A stretch of 64,000 nt of DNA, from contig OMYF01000001.1 in the NCBI GenBank assembly GCA_900315205.1, forward strand, positions 1 through 64,000. The letters run 5' to 3'. A program made the translations under genes and the position numbers. The notes below the pieces were generated by a model. That model made no database searches. It saw only the letters and a program-made list of their open reading frames with translations, and was not told the origin of the DNA. The DNA comes from an uncultured Acidaminococcus sp. Its GTDB lineage: Bacteria; Bacillota; Negativicutes; Acidaminococcales; Acidaminococcaceae. Positions 23,813 to 33,683 of this stretch are shown piece by piece. Every line of letters begins with the position of its first letter. Positions within the stretch are counted from its first letter, which is position 1.

Positions 23813-24877
23813 TTATTTAATAGTCTTCAGTTCCGTCCAGTCCTTATCATAAATCGTAATGGCATCGCCGATATCCGTCAGCCATTCGCCCTTGCTGACC
23901 TCATCCACGGCCGTCCTGAGCATCGGGTCGTCCAGATATTCTTTCGTATGGAATTCGGCTGCCTTCGTATTCGGGTCATTGTAGCCGATGTATTCATAGT
24001 TTTTGGCACTGACCTGGGGGTCATAGAGATAGTCGATGAATTTTTCGGCCAGTTCCTTGTGCTTGGCTCCTTTGGGGATGGCGAGCGTATCTGCCCAGAC
24101 AGTGGTGCCTTCTTTCGGGATCACAAAGGCTACGTCGGGATTATCCTTGTGGGTAAAGTACGCATCGCCGGACCACATGGTACCGATCCAGGCTTCTTCG
24201 GCGATGAATTTCTGCTTGATGCTGTCCGTATCATAGGCAAGGACATTGGGCGCCAGCTTCTTCAGATCTTCGAAGGCTTCGCTGATCTGTCCCGGGTCCG
24301 TGGAATTATTGGAGTAACCATGTTTCTTGAGCGCCATGCCAAAGACTTCCCTCGTGTCGTTCAGCAGGATGACACGTCCTTTGTATTCAGGATTCCACAA
24401 GTCGTTCCAGGATGTGGGAGCCGTCTTGATGTATTTGGGATTGTAGACGATGCCCGTGATGCCCCATGTGTAGACGACGGAATATTCTCCTTTGGGATCA
24501 TAGGCAGGAGTCTGCAGGTTCTGCATGATGTTGGCCGTATTCGGCATTTTGCTTTTATCGAGTTTCTCCAGCAGGTCCAGCTTGGTCATGGTGGAGACCA
24601 TGTAATCGGAAGGCTGGATCACATCGTACTGGGCACCGCCGGCCTGGATCTTGGCGAGGAGTTCTTCATTGTTGGCAAATACGTCATAGTTGATCTTGCA
24701 GTTATACTTTTTTTCAAAATCTTTGAGGACGTCCGGATTGAAGTTATCGGCCCAGCTGAATATATTCAGGACCTGGGGTGCATCTTTTTTTGCTTCTTTC
24801 TGGCCGCCTCCGCATCCTGCGGCAAGGAGGAAGAGGAGGGAGAGGGACACTGTAACAAGGGACCGCCATTTTTTCAT
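23813..24877 (-). CDS. potD: Spermidine/putrescine ABC transporter substrate-binding lipoprotein
   Basis: The 354-residue product starts with a lipoprotein signal peptide (lipobox LAAGC, about residue 22) and matches PotD/PotF: VLNIFSWADNFNPDVLKDFEKKY, VIQPSDYMVSTM, VVYTWGITGIVYNPK and the ELAEKFIDYL tail region. It captures polyamines outside the membrane for PotABC. The start at 24877 was chosen from three closely spaced ATGs because AAAGGA then lies nine bases upstream. It is last in the operon and is followed by a strong terminator. Confidence 0.93.
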   Translation of the reverse strand: MKKWRSLVTVSLSLLFLLAAGCGGGQKEAKKDAPQVLNIFSWADNFNPDVLKDFEKKYNCKINYDVFANNEELLAKIQAGGAQYDVIQPSDYMVSTMTKLDLLEKLDKSKMPNTANIMQNLQTPAYDPKGEYSVVYTWGITGIVYNPKYIKTAPTSWNDLWNPEYKGRVILLNDTREVFGMALKKHGYSNNSTDPGQISEAFEDLKKLAPNVLAYDTDSIKQKFIAEEAWIGTMWSGDAYFTHKDNPDVAFVIPKEGTTVWADTLAIPKGAKHKELAEKFIDYLYDPQVSAKNYEYIGYNDPNTKAAEFHTKEYLDDPMLRTAVDEVSKGEWLTDIGDAITIYDKDWTELKTIK

Positions 24878-24882
24878 CGACA

Positions 24883-25680
24883 TCATTCCTTTCTTTGTGA
24901 ATGATAGCCCTTCGTCTGCAGGAGCTCGGAAACGACTATCAGTGAAACCGTAACAACCATCAGGCATGTGGAAAGGGCATTGATCTGCGGGGAAATGCCC
25001 CGTTTTACCATGGCATAGATGTAGAGCGGCAGGGTCGTGGAATCGGGCCCGGCCACAAAGAAGCTGATGACAAAGTCATCGATGGAGAGGGTGAAGGCCA
25101 TGAGGGCTCCGGCGATGATGCCGGGAAGGATCATGGGAAGGGTTACATACCTGAAGGCCTGCCAGGGAGTGGCATACAGATCGCCCGCCGCCTCCTCCAG
25201 ATCGGAGCGGCTGCCTTCCAGACGGGCTCCCACGGTGATGATCACAAAGGACAGGCAGAAGGTGATATGGGCAATGATGAGCGTCGGTTTGCCCAGCGGG
25301 ATCCCTGTCTGGGAAAAAAGGATCAGCAGGGACAGACCCATGACGATTTCCGGGATCAGGATGGGAAGGTAGAGCAGACTGTTCAGGAAAAGCCTGCAGC
25401 GGTACTGGTAACGATGGAGCGCCAGTGCCGCGAAGGTGCCCATGACTGTCGAGACCACCGTCGTGATGGAGGCGATAATCAGGCTGTTGGTCAGGGCTTC
25501 TATCACGCGGTCGTTGCTGAGCAGGGAAATATACCATTTGAAGGTGAAGCCCGTCCAGACCGCATTGATCCGGGAAGCATTGAAGGAATACAGGGACAGG
25601 ATCAGGAGGGGCAGGTACAGGAAGGCGATCACGCAGAGCGTGTAGCCTCCGAGGACGCGGCTACGCCAGGTGTTCTTCAT
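24883..25680 (-). CDS. potC: Polyamine ABC transporter permease PotC
   Basis: The 265-residue protein has six membrane helices and the ABC permease EAA loop (LEEAAGDLYATPWQAFRYVTLP, about residues 160-180, shown here by its key residues E, A and G), the site that docks with PotA. It has the short N-terminus typical of PotC/PotI. The ribosome binding site AAAGGAGG is inside the end of potB, and the genes overlap by 20 bases. potD starts five bases after its stop. Confidence 0.92.
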   Translation of the reverse strand: MKNTWRSRVLGGYTLCVIAFLYLPLLILSLYSFNASRINAVWTGFTFKWYISLLSNDRVIEALTNSLIIASITTVVSTVMGTFAALALHRYQYRCRLFLNSLLYLPILIPEIVMGLSLLILFSQTGIPLGKPTLIIAHITFCLSFVIITVGARLEGSRSDLEEAAGDLYATPWQAFRYVTLPMILPGIIAGALMAFTLSIDDFVISFFVAGPDSTTLPLYIYAMVKRGISPQINALSTCLMVVTVSLIVVSELLQTKGYHSQRKE

Positions 25681-26521
25681 GGGTCCGGCCTCCTTTCTGT
25701 GCTTTCAGGGCCCGGTAGTAGAGCAGGATCATGATAAGGGCCAGGAAGGCCAGGATGATGGAAAGGGCACTGCCGAAGGGCCAGTCCCGGGCTGACAGGA
25801 ACTGGTTCTGGATGATATTGCCGATGAGGGCGCTCTTGGCGCCGCCCATGATGTCAGGGACGACGAACATCCCCAGGGACGAGATGAAGACCAGGATGGA
25901 GCCCGCAGCCACGCCCGGCATGGTGAGCGGCAGGGTGATCCTGCGGAAGGACACGAGCGGTGTCGCACCCAGGTCGCTGGACGCCTCAAGGAGACGTTTG
26001 TCCATCTGTTCCAGGGATACGTAAATCGGCAGTACCATGAACGGGAGCAGGGCGTACACCATGCCCAGGAGTACGGCGGCGTCGTTGTAGAGCAGCGTCA
26101 GAGGTTTCTGGATAAGTCCCAGATGGAGCAGCAGGGTGTTGACGACGCCCTGGGAGCGCAGGATGATGACCCAGGCGAAGGAACGGATCAGGAAATTGAT
26201 CCAGAACGGGATCATGACAATGATGATGCCCGCCTGCTGCCACCGTTTGGGCAGCAGCATGGCAATCGTATACGCTACGGGATAGCCCAGAGCAAAGGTC
26301 ACTGCCGTCGTCAGAAGGGCCGTCAGGATGGTCGTGGCGAAAATGGTCAGGTAGAGCGGCTCAAAGAACCGCAGATAGTTGTTCAGGGTCCATTGGAACA
26401 CAACCTGACCGTAGGCGGTACGGGAGGCGAAGGAGACCGCCACGACGATGAGCAGGGGCAGGGCAAAAAAGAGCGTCAGCCAGCCCATGGCCGGCAGGAC
26501 CAGCAGCTTGCCCCGTTTCAT
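25661..26521 (-). CDS. potB: Polyamine ABC transporter permease PotB
   Basis: The 286-residue protein has six membrane helices and the EAA loop [19 protein letters not shown] in its second half. Together with PotC it forms the channel. The ATG at 26521 overlaps the potA stop in ATGA, and GAAGGTG upstream serves as ribosome binding site. A longer reading frame to 26584 would lie wholly within potA and is not needed. Confidence 0.92.
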   Translation of the reverse strand: MKRGKLLVLPAMGWLTLFFALPLLIVVAVSFASRTAYGQVVFQWTLNNYLRFFEPLYLTIFATTILTALLTTAVTFALGYPVAYTIAMLLPKRWQQAGIIIVMIPFWINFLIRSFAWVIILRSQGVVNTLLLHLGLIQKPLTLLYNDAAVLLGMVYALLPFMVLPIYVSLEQMDKRLLEASSDLGATPLVSFRRITLPLTMPGVAAGSILVFISSLGMFVVPDIMGGAKSALIGNIIQNQFLSARDWPFGSALSIILAFLALIMILLYYRALKAQKGGRTHEEHLA

Positions 26522-27525
26522 TTCGTCACCTTCACGGCTTCGGCCGCTTGCCAGCTGATGCCGACACGGTCGTCCGCCTTCCACCGCTTCGTGTCGTCAT
26601 AGAACTGGTAGGCTGTGACCATCTGATTCGTATTGTCCAGCCGGATATAGACCTTGTCGATGGTCCCTGTGAAAAGGACTTCCACGACGGTCCCGAAATA
26701 GAACGGTTTCTCCGGCCCGTCCTCCGGAGCTTCCGCTTCGCCGGTCACCTGGATGTACTGGGGACGCACCGCCAGGGCATGGTCCGGATCGCCGGCAATA
26801 TCAAAGAAATTGTTCTCTCCGATGAAATTGGCCGCAAACTCGCTCTTGGGCGACTGGTAGATCCTGGCAGGCGGATCATCCTGCTCGATGCGGCCTTTGT
26901 TGACGATGATGACACGGTCGCTCATGGTCAGGGCTTCTTCCTGATCATGGGTGACGTAGATGAAAGTGATGCCCAGTCCGCGCTGCAGGTTCTTCAGTTC
27001 GAGCTGCATCTTCTTCCTTAATTTGTAGTCGAGGGCTCCCAGGGGCTCGTCCAGCAGGAGCACTTTGGGATTGTTGACCACCGCCCGGGCAATGGCTACC
27101 CGCTGCTGCTGTCCGCCGCTCATCTGCTGGGGCCGGCGGTAACGGAACTCCTCCAGCTGCGTCAGGTACAGGACCTGGCTGACCCGTTCGTCCTGTTCAT
27201 TTTTGGGGACTTTCTTCATCATCAGGCCGAAACGGATATTCTCTTCGACAGTCATGTGCGGGAAGAGGGCATAGTGCTGAAAGACCATATTGACATTCCG
27301 CTTGTAGGGAGGCAGGCCGGTTACATCTTCGTTGTCCAGGAAAATCTGTCCTGAAGTGGGCGTTTCCAGCCCGGCAATCATCCTCAGGATCGTTGTCTTC
27401 CCGCAGCCCGAAGGACCGAGCAGTGTTACGAACTCTCCGTCGTTGATGGTGAGGTCCAGAGGGGGGATGATCAGATTGTGGTCAAACTCCTTTGTTATGC
27501 CCGCCAGACGTATCATTTCTTTCAT
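26518..27525 (-). CDS. potA: Polyamine ABC transporter ATP-binding protein PotA
   Basis: The 335-residue ATPase has Walker [10 protein letters not shown] (about residues 37-45), the Q-loop, signature [14 protein letters not shown] (about 135-148), Walker B VLLLDEP (about 155-161) and a C-terminal TOBE-type regulatory domain (about 240-335), as in PotA and related importers. It powers polyamine uptake through PotB and PotC. It is first in the operon. Several ABC importers share this architecture, but the potD-like binding protein supports polyamines. Confidence 0.94.
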   Translation of the reverse strand: MKEMIRLAGITKEFDHNLIIPPLDLTINDGEFVTLLGPSGCGKTTILRMIAGLETPTSGQIFLDNEDVTGLPPYKRNVNMVFQHYALFPHMTVEENIRFGLMMKKVPKNEQDERVSQVLYLTQLEEFRYRRPQQMSGGQQQRVAIARAVVNNPKVLLLDEPLGALDYKLRKKMQLELKNLQRGLGITFIYVTHDQEEALTMSDRVIIVNKGRIEQDDPPARIYQSPKSEFAANFIGENNFFDIAGDPDHALAVRPQYIQVTGEAEAPEDGPEKPFYFGTVVEVLFTGTIDKVYIRLDNTNQMVTAYQFYDDTKRWKADDRVGISWQAAEAVKVTK

Positions 27526-27607
27526 CTTTGGTGTGTCACGACCTTTCTTTGAGGGGGTATGCTCCAGACCGGAGAGGGCCTGATTTTTGAAAACAATTTT
27601 TCAGCCT

Positions 27608-27636
27608 ATTATATCATGTTTCGCTCCTGTACTGAA
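27608..27636 (-). promoter_or_regulatory. Promoter of potABCD
   Basis: On the minus strand TATAAT (27613 to 27608) is preceded by TG plus one base, an extended -10. The -35 TTCAGT (27636 to 27631) is a poor match at 17 bases. Confidence 0.55.
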
Positions 27637-27759
27637 TGATTTCTCTTCCATAAAAAAAGGATTTTCGAAAAAATGGCGAATATAGATAACAGGGCGATCG
27701 GCATCCGGTCCAGACCGGCCGGATCCCGTCCAATATCTTAGAGGGAAAGGGATGATGCC

Positions 27760-28983
27760 ATGAGTCAACTGCAGGAACTGGCATTGCCAAAGGATCTGAT
27801 CCAGTTCATTTTCGAAGCTGCGTATATCCAGCGGTGGAATGACCACATCCGCCCGCAGGGATTTACGGAGCTGGACAAACAGGCCCACAAGATGATGATC
27901 ATGTACGTCCTTGCCCGCTGTGAGGAACAGGACCACAAAGTACAGCTGGACTGGCTGGCCCTTGTGGAAGGCGCTATCTTTGAATTCCTGCACCGGGTCG
28001 TCCTGACGGATATCAAACCGCCCGTGTATCACGAACTCATGCGGGAGCAGGGCCCACAGCTGAATGCCTGGGTCTACAAGGAACTCGTAAGGCGGATCCC
28101 GTCTCTGCAGGACAGCGCCTTCATGGAAAAATTCCGGGCCTATTTCGACGGCGACGGGTTCCCCCTGGAAAAACAGATCATCCGCGCGGCTCATTACCTG
28201 GCTACGGAATGGGAATTCCGCATCATCTACCGGATGAACGAGGGCATTTTCGGCGTGGAAGAGATCAAGAGTGCCATCAGTGATGAAATCGAGGAACATT
28301 ATAATCTTGCCGGGGTCCAGAAGATCGCCATGAACGGCAAGACCCGAAAATTCATCGACCTGATCGGCAAACTGCGTTTCCAGAAACGCTGGTCCCAGTC
28401 GCCGCGCGTGCCGGAGACATCAGTGATGGGCCATGTCCTTGTCGTCGCCGTGATGGGGTATTTCTGCGCGTCCGCCCGGGGCGCCTGCCGGCAGCGGATC
28501 ATCAATGATTTCCTGGGCGGCCTCTGGCATGATCTGCCGGAAGTCCTCACGCGGGATATCATCTCGCCGATCAAACGGTCCATCGAAGGACTGGATAATC
28601 TGATCAAGGAAATCGAAGAACGTCAGATGCGGGAAATCCTGCTGCCGCTCCTTCCCGACAGCTGGCAGAAAGATATCCTGAACTTCACCATCCATGAATT
28701 CAGCAATCGGATCCGTCTGGGCGACCGCCTGCAGCTCCTGGAAGGCGACATACCGGAACGCTATAACCGCGATGAATTCGAACCGATCGATGGAGAAATG
28801 CTGAAAGGATGTGATCATCTGGCGGCATTCATGGAGGCATGGCTCAGCATCCAGTGCGGGATCACCTCTTCCCATCTGACAAGCGTCATTGCGACGCTCC
28901 CGCAGAAATATAAGGGGAAAGTCATTGGAGGGATCCCATTTGGCGCCATTTACGAACAATTCAGAAAAAAGGAAGAGCCTTGA
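27760..28983 (+). CDS. HD-domain phosphohydrolase-like protein
   Basis: The 407-residue protein contains metal-binding HD-superfamily signatures: a GHVLVVAVMGYF helix with the first His (about residue 226) and GLWHDLPEVLTRDIISPIK (about 251-269) with the HD pair and downstream Asp. The N-terminal half has a related RWNDHIRP ... DKQAHKMMI segment, so the protein may be a two-part version. Similar proteins (COG1896-like) include YfbR-type 5'-nucleotidases, but the substrate here is unknown. It stands alone between divergent pot genes and gdh. AAAGGGATG precedes the ATG. Confidence 0.8.
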   Translation: MSQLQELALPKDLIQFIFEAAYIQRWNDHIRPQGFTELDKQAHKMMIMYVLARCEEQDHKVQLDWLALVEGAIFEFLHRVVLTDIKPPVYHELMREQGPQLNAWVYKELVRRIPSLQDSAFMEKFRAYFDGDGFPLEKQIIRAAHYLATEWEFRIIYRMNEGIFGVEEIKSAISDEIEEHYNLAGVQKIAMNGKTRKFIDLIGKLRFQKRWSQSPRVPETSVMGHVLVVAVMGYFCASARGACRQRIINDFLGGLWHDLPEVLTRDIISPIKRSIEGLDNLIKEIEERQMREILLPLLPDSWQKDILNFTIHEFSNRIRLGDRLQLLEGDIPERYNRDEFEPIDGEMLKGCDHLAAFMEAWLSIQCGITSSHLTSVIATLPQKYKGKVIGGIPFGAIYEQFRKKEEP

Positions 28984-29058
28984 TGATCCGGGCATATTTG
29001 CCCGGAAAAAGCAAATTGTATACAAAATACAAAAAAATAAACTGTTAATTATGAATCA

Positions 29059-29067
29059 TGTTATAAT
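29059..29067 (+). promoter_or_regulatory. Promoter of glutamate dehydrogenase gene
   Basis: TG at 29059-29060, one base and TATAAT at 29062-29067 form an extended -10. No consensus -35 is present in the AT-rich DNA upstream. The start codon is 43 bases downstream. Confidence 0.65.
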
Positions 29068-29109
29068 GCAGTCGTAAGGGTTCAATACTCAATTTTAGGA
29101 GGCGCAACA

Positions 29110-30348
29110 ATGAGCTTATTTGAAATGGCAAAAATCCCGATGGAAAAAGCAAGCAAACTGATCAACCTTGATCCGAATGCTGAGGCAGTGATTTCCCAGC
29201 CTGAACGTACGGTGGAAGTCAGTATCCCTGTCAAGATGGATGATGGCCATGTACAGGTATTCACGGGCTATCGTTCCCAGAACAGCACGATCCTCGGACC
29301 GGGCAAGGGCGGCGTCCGTTATCATCAGAACGTGACCCTCGATGAAGTGAAGACCCTGGGCTTCTGGATGACCACGAAATGCGCTGTTGCCGGCCTGCCG
29401 TACGGCGGTGCCAAGGGCGGCGTCATTGTGGATCCCAGAAAGGTTTCCAAGACCGAACTCGAAAAGATTACCCGCGGCTACATCGACAAGATCGCACCGC
29501 TGATCGGTGAAAAGAAGGATGTCCCGGCTCCTGATATGAACACCAACGCTCAGATCATGGCCTGGATGTGCGATGAATTCTCCAAGATCAACTGCCAGTA
29601 TGAACCGGCCTTCATCACCGGCAAGGCTGTCAGCATGGGAGGCTCCCTGGGCCGTAACTCCGCTACGGGCCGCGGCGTCATCACGGCTACGCTGGAAATC
29701 CTGAAACGGGAAGGCATTAAACCGGAAGATGCCACCGTCGCCATCCAGGGCTTCGGCAACGTGGGTTCCTGGACTGCCAAGATTGCCAAGGAAAAGGGCC
29801 TGAAGATCGTTGCCCTCTCCGATATCTCCGGCGGTATCTATGATGAAAATGGTCTGGATCCGTACAAGGTCGAAGCGTATGCCAAGGAACATGAAGGTCT
29901 GATCAAAGGCTATCCCGGCGCAACGGCCATCAGCGGTGAAGCTGTCCTCGAACAGAAAGTCACCGTGCTGATCCCGGCTGCTATGGAACTGCAGATCACT
30001 GCCAAGAATGCAGATAAGATCCAGGCTAAGATCATCGTCGAAGCTGCCAACGGCCCGACCGATGCTGATGCCGATGCCATCCTGGAAAAGAAGGGCATCC
30101 CTGTAGTGCCTGACGTGCTGGCCAACGGCGGCGGCGTAACCGTATCCTATTTCGAATGGGTACAGAACCTGTACAGATACTTCTGGACGGAAGAAGAAGT
30201 GGAAGAAAGACAGGAAAAGATGATGGTGAAGGCTTTCGCCAATGTATATGATGCAGCGAAGAAGTACAACACCACCCTGCGTGTAGGCGCATACATCGTT
30301 GCCCTGAATGCTCTTGTCGAACCGATGAAGCTGAGAGGCATTATCTGA
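29110..30348 (+). CDS. gdh: Glutamate dehydrogenase
   Basis: The 412-residue enzyme of the Glu/Leu/Phe/Val dehydrogenase family interconverts glutamate and 2-oxoglutarate. It has the substrate-binding and catalytic lysines at TTKCAVAGLPYGGAKGG (Lys90 and Lys102), the Rossmann GFGNVGS (about residues 215-221) and EAANGPTDADAD near the C-terminus. The size and the GAKGG-I-VDP form resemble the NAD-dependent enzymes of fermenters. In organisms such as Acidaminococcus this is the first step of the hydroxyglutarate pathway. The TTTTAGGAGGCGC site, own promoter and strong terminator indicate a single-gene, highly expressed unit. Coenzyme preference is not proven. Confidence 0.95.
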   Translation: MSLFEMAKIPMEKASKLINLDPNAEAVISQPERTVEVSIPVKMDDGHVQVFTGYRSQNSTILGPGKGGVRYHQNVTLDEVKTLGFWMTTKCAVAGLPYGGAKGGVIVDPRKVSKTELEKITRGYIDKIAPLIGEKKDVPAPDMNTNAQIMAWMCDEFSKINCQYEPAFITGKAVSMGGSLGRNSATGRGVITATLEILKREGIKPEDATVAIQGFGNVGSWTAKIAKEKGLKIVALSDISGGIYDENGLDPYKVEAYAKEHEGLIKGYPGATAISGEAVLEQKVTVLIPAAMELQITAKNADKIQAKIIVEAANGPTDADADAILEKKGIPVVPDVLANGGGVTVSYFEWVQNLYRYFWTEEEVEERQEKMMVKAFANVYDAAKKYNTTLRVGAYIVALNALVEPMKLRGII

Positions 30349-30386
30349 TTGAACCCTAAAACGGAACATGTGTCTGAATGACACAG

Positions 30387-30424
30387 CAAAGAGGCACTGC
30401 TCGTAAAAGAGCAGCGCCTCTTTG
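30387..30424 (+). terminator. Terminator of gdh
   Basis: CAAAGAGGC plus CTGCTC (30387-30402) pairs with GAGCAG plus GCCTCTTTG (30409-30424), with one small bulge. A U-rich end is within the 3' arm. Confidence 0.8.
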
Positions 30425-30502
30425 TATAATCGCAAAAAGGAACTCCCGGGATACGGCCGTTCCGGAAGGCAGCTGCACGTATCCGCAGCTCTTTCCCTGT
30501 CC

Positions 30503-30531
30503 TTGCAGAGCCGGGTGCGTCGTGCTACTAT
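30503..30531 (+). promoter_or_regulatory. Promoter of the MATE gene
   Basis: TTGCAG (30503-30508), 17 bases, TACTAT (30526-30531) with TG at 30523-30524. Confidence 0.6.
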
Positions 30532-30617
30532 TAAATCCTGCAGCTGCCCCGGCTTTGTGCGTCAGGCCGGCTGTATATATGGATTGCATCTGCATCCTGT
30601 AAGGAGGTTCTTTTTCG

Positions 30618-31964
30618 ATGTTCGAAATATCCCAGACGGCCTACCAGAAAAAATGGTCCGTTTTTGCGATGTCCGTACCGATCTTTGTGGAAATCGGGCT
30701 CCAGATGCTGGTGCCCAATATGGATCAGTTCATGCTGAGCCATTATTCCCAGCAGTCCGTGGCCGCAGTCGGCAACGACAATATGATCGTCAATATGATC
30801 ATCCTGACCTTGTCCGTCCTGTCCCAGGCGGCAACCATCCTGATTGCCCATTACCGGGGGAGCGGAGATATCCGGGGTGCCAGCAGGGTCTGTTCTGTTT
30901 CGCTGGCACTCAATCTGGTCCTGGGCGCTCTGATCAGCATCATCCTTTTTGCATGCCATGATTTTTTCCTCCGTCTGCTGGGAATCCCGGCTGAGATCTG
31001 GGAGGACGCGGCGCTTTATCTGCGCTGGATCGGACTGTTCATCGTGGTCCAGAGTGCCTATATGGCATTCATCTCTTTTCTGCGGGGATTCGGACTTTTG
31101 AAGGAAACCATGATCTGTTCATCCCTGATGAACGTGCTCAATATCTGCGGCAATATGATCCTGATCCATGGCCTGGGTCCGGTTCCTTCTTTAGGTGTGG
31201 CCGGCGTGTGCCTATCCACCAATACGGCAAAAGTGCTGGGCCTTTTGCTTGTCATCCATTTCCTGCATAAAAAAACGCCGCTGCGTCTGTCCCTGGCGCA
31301 TCTCCGCCCTTTTCCCAAAAAGACCCTGGGCAGGCTGCTGTATCTGGGCATTCCCTCCGCGGGGGAAACATTCTCCTATAATCTGTCCCAGACAACGCTG
31401 ATGACTTTTGTCAATCTGTTTGGCGTGGCCGTCATTACGACAAAGGTGTATGCATATATCATTGCCATGATCAGCTACCTTTATTCCCAGGCCCTGGCGA
31501 TGGCGACACAGATCCTTGTGAGCTATTTCAAGGGCGCCGGTGACAACGGGCAGGTGGACCGGCAGGTGAAATTCACGATTTTCGTGTCCATGATCCTTTC
31601 GGGGACCCTGGCCGTACTTGTATTCCTGCACAGTGACAGGATCTTTTCCATTTTTACGGAGGATCCCCAGGTCCATGCGCTGGGAAGGACCATCCTTTTC
31701 ATCGACATCTTCCTGGAAATCGGACGGGCCGTCAATATGTGCATGGTCATGGCTCTGAATGCGGCAGGGGATGTCAAGGCACCGATCACGGTGGGGGTCC
31801 TGTTCATGTGGTGTGTATCCGTCCTGGGCGGCTGGTTCTTCGGCGTCCATCTGCTGTGGGGGCTTGCCGGGATCTGGCTTGCCATGGCCCTTGATGAATG
31901 CAGCCGGGGCCTTGTGTTTTTCTGGCGCTGGCATCAGGGTGTCTGGCGGCGGGAGCTTATCTGA
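30618..31964 (+). CDS. MATE-family efflux transporter
   Basis: The 448-residue membrane protein has twelve hydrophobic segments in two repeats, beginning with SVPIFVEIGLQMLVPNMDQFMLSHYS, the common MATE N-terminal pattern, and GNDNMIVNMI in helix 2. Members export drugs or metabolites in exchange for H+ or Na+. The substrate is unknown. The ribosome binding site AAGGAGG is 11 bases before the ATG. The 155 bases after its stop show a GCTGCC/GGCAGC hairpin without a T-run. Confidence 0.9.
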   Translation: MFEISQTAYQKKWSVFAMSVPIFVEIGLQMLVPNMDQFMLSHYSQQSVAAVGNDNMIVNMIILTLSVLSQAATILIAHYRGSGDIRGASRVCSVSLALNLVLGALISIILFACHDFFLRLLGIPAEIWEDAALYLRWIGLFIVVQSAYMAFISFLRGFGLLKETMICSSLMNVLNICGNMILIHGLGPVPSLGVAGVCLSTNTAKVLGLLLVIHFLHKKTPLRLSLAHLRPFPKKTLGRLLYLGIPSAGETFSYNLSQTTLMTFVNLFGVAVITTKVYAYIIAMISYLYSQALAMATQILVSYFKGAGDNGQVDRQVKFTIFVSMILSGTLAVLVFLHSDRIFSIFTEDPQVHALGRTILFIDIFLEIGRAVNMCMVMALNAAGDVKAPITVGVLFMWCVSVLGGWFFGVHLLWGLAGIWLAMALDECSRGLVFFWRWHQGVWRRELI

Positions 31965-32119
31965 TACAGAGGGGACATCCGGGCTTTTGATGCATGGCTG
32001 CCTGCGGCAGCAGCATCTGCCATATATTTCCGGTCTGTTTTGTGTTTTGACAGCACTGCCTGTCTGCCGGGATCCCTGCAGGATTTCCGGCCTTGAAAAT
32101 CATGTGGGAGGGATTTGAA

Positions 32120-33610
32120 ATGGAGGAAAACAACGAAAAAAAAGGAAATACCGCAGCTTTGGCAGAAGATCCTGTCTTTCGGCATTTCCTGGGAATCTGC
32201 CGGATCCCGCATCCTTCTTTTAAGGAAAAGGCATTGAGTGATGCAATCCTTGCCTGGGCGGAAGCACGCGGGATTCCCTGCCGGCAGGACAAGTTCCATA
32301 ACCTGTACCTCCGGAAAAAAGCTTCTCCGGGACGGGAACAGGAGCCGGGCTTCCTGCTGCAGGCCCATCTTGATATGGTATGCCAGAAGGCACCCCATGT
32401 GACGCACGATTTTGACAAAGATCCGATCCGGACTGTCCAGGAGGGGGATCTGGTCACGACGGGCGGAAAGACGACCCTGGGCGCTGACGACGGGATCGGG
32501 GTGGCCCTTGCCATGGCGCTCCTGGAGGCGGATGACCTGTCCCATCCTGAGCTGGAGGTGCTTTTTACGACGGCTGAAGAAGATGACTTCAGCGGTGCGC
32601 TCAATGCCGATATCGGCTGGTTCCATTCCAGGCGCGTCATCAATCTGGACAATGCCACGGAGACGCATGCGACGACGGGCAGTGCCGGCGGCTGCTGCGT
32701 CCGCAGCGAACGTCCCGTAACCTTTGCAGCAAAGACGGAAGACCTGTGCTTCATGCACTGCCGTGTGGGCGGCATGCTGGGCGGACACTCCGGCGAGGAT
32801 ATCCATCGCGGCCGGGGCAGTGCCATCATGCTTCTGAGCCGGCTGCTGCAGGCGGCGGGGACCCGGATACCGCTGCAGCTTGCCCGCCTGAGCGGCGGGA
32901 ATTTCCGGATCGCGATTGCCCGCGACGCCGAGGCTGTCGTCGCTTTCCCCCGTTCAGAGGAGGAACGGTTCCTTGCTCTCTGGCAAAAGACGGGCCAGGA
33001 GTTGCGCGAAGAGTATGGCAGCGTCAATCCGGAGCTCTTTATGACGGCGGAGAAAATCGAAAAGCTGCAGGAACCGGAAAAAGTGCTGTGTCCTTCCGAG
33101 ACCGGGGAAATCCTGCAGTTCCTGTTCCTTCTGCCCCAGGGCATCCAGGAAATGAACGGCAAGGTACCCGGTATCGTACTGACTTCCATCAATGTGGGTG
33201 AACTTTATCTTGATACGAAAAAAGGACGGTTCGCAACGGTTGCGGAAGTCCGCTCGGCTATTGCCTCCCAGCGGGATGCGGTGGCTGAGAAAGTGAAGCT
33301 TCTGGGCCGGCGCTTCGGTATGGAAACCGGCATTTCCTGCGTTTATCCCGGATGGCGTGACAACCCGGATTCACCGCTTACAGCCCTGCTCCAGGAACGC
33401 TATCAGGCACTCTTTGGCAGACCGCTCGAAGCTACCCCCGTCCACGTGGGACTCGAATGCGGGTTCTTCCTGGCAAAACGGCCGGAACTCGACTGCATTT
33501 CCATCGGGCCCGATGCGGGGAACCTCCATTCTCCTCAGGAATATGTCAGCATTGCATCGACGCGCCGTATGTATCGTTTCCTGCGGGAGCTGCTTTCTTT
33601 CCGGAACTGA
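32120..33610 (+). CDS. pepD: Aminoacyl-histidine dipeptidase (M20 family, PepD type)
   Basis: The 496-residue cytosolic metallopeptidase hydrolyses Xaa-His and other dipeptides. Zinc ligands are in QAHLDMV (about residues 78-84), TTLGADDGIG (Asp, about 118-127) and TTAEEDDFSGA (Glu pair, about 150-160), and the lid/dimer region carries GGHSGEDIHRGRGSA (about 219-233). The length is typical for PepD. The ATG at 32120 follows GGGAGGG. An upstream ATG at 32093 lacks a binding site. Peptide hydrolysis would feed amino acid fermentation. Confidence 0.92.
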   Translation: MEENNEKKGNTAALAEDPVFRHFLGICRIPHPSFKEKALSDAILAWAEARGIPCRQDKFHNLYLRKKASPGREQEPGFLLQAHLDMVCQKAPHVTHDFDKDPIRTVQEGDLVTTGGKTTLGADDGIGVALAMALLEADDLSHPELEVLFTTAEEDDFSGALNADIGWFHSRRVINLDNATETHATTGSAGGCCVRSERPVTFAAKTEDLCFMHCRVGGMLGGHSGEDIHRGRGSAIMLLSRLLQAAGTRIPLQLARLSGGNFRIAIARDAEAVVAFPRSEEERFLALWQKTGQELREEYGSVNPELFMTAEKIEKLQEPEKVLCPSETGEILQFLFLLPQGIQEMNGKVPGIVLTSINVGELYLDTKKGRFATVAEVRSAIASQRDAVAEKVKLLGRRFGMETGISCVYPGWRDNPDSPLTALLQERYQALFGRPLEATPVHVGLECGFFLAKRPELDCISIGPDAGNLHSPQEYVSIASTRRMYRFLRELLSFRN

Positions 33611-33617
33611 TCGTTTC

Positions 33618-33663
33618 TATACAAATTGCCCCCGGACCGGCCGGTCCGGGGGCAATTTGTATA
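33618..33663. terminator. 46-bp perfect palindrome, bidirectional terminator
   Basis: 33618-33640 and 33641-33663 are exact reverse complements with no spacer. The GC-rich centre is flanked by AATTTGTATA-type arms. It lies between the convergent pepD and hydG and can terminate both. Confidence 0.75.
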
Positions 33664-33683
33664 AAGCGGGGGAGCTTCGGACT

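Noticed and set aside
28984-29010. CCGGGCA/TGCCCGG hairpin after the HD gene as a terminator
   Set aside because: The stem is good, but no T-run follows on the plus strand. It may still slow transcription before the gdh promoter.
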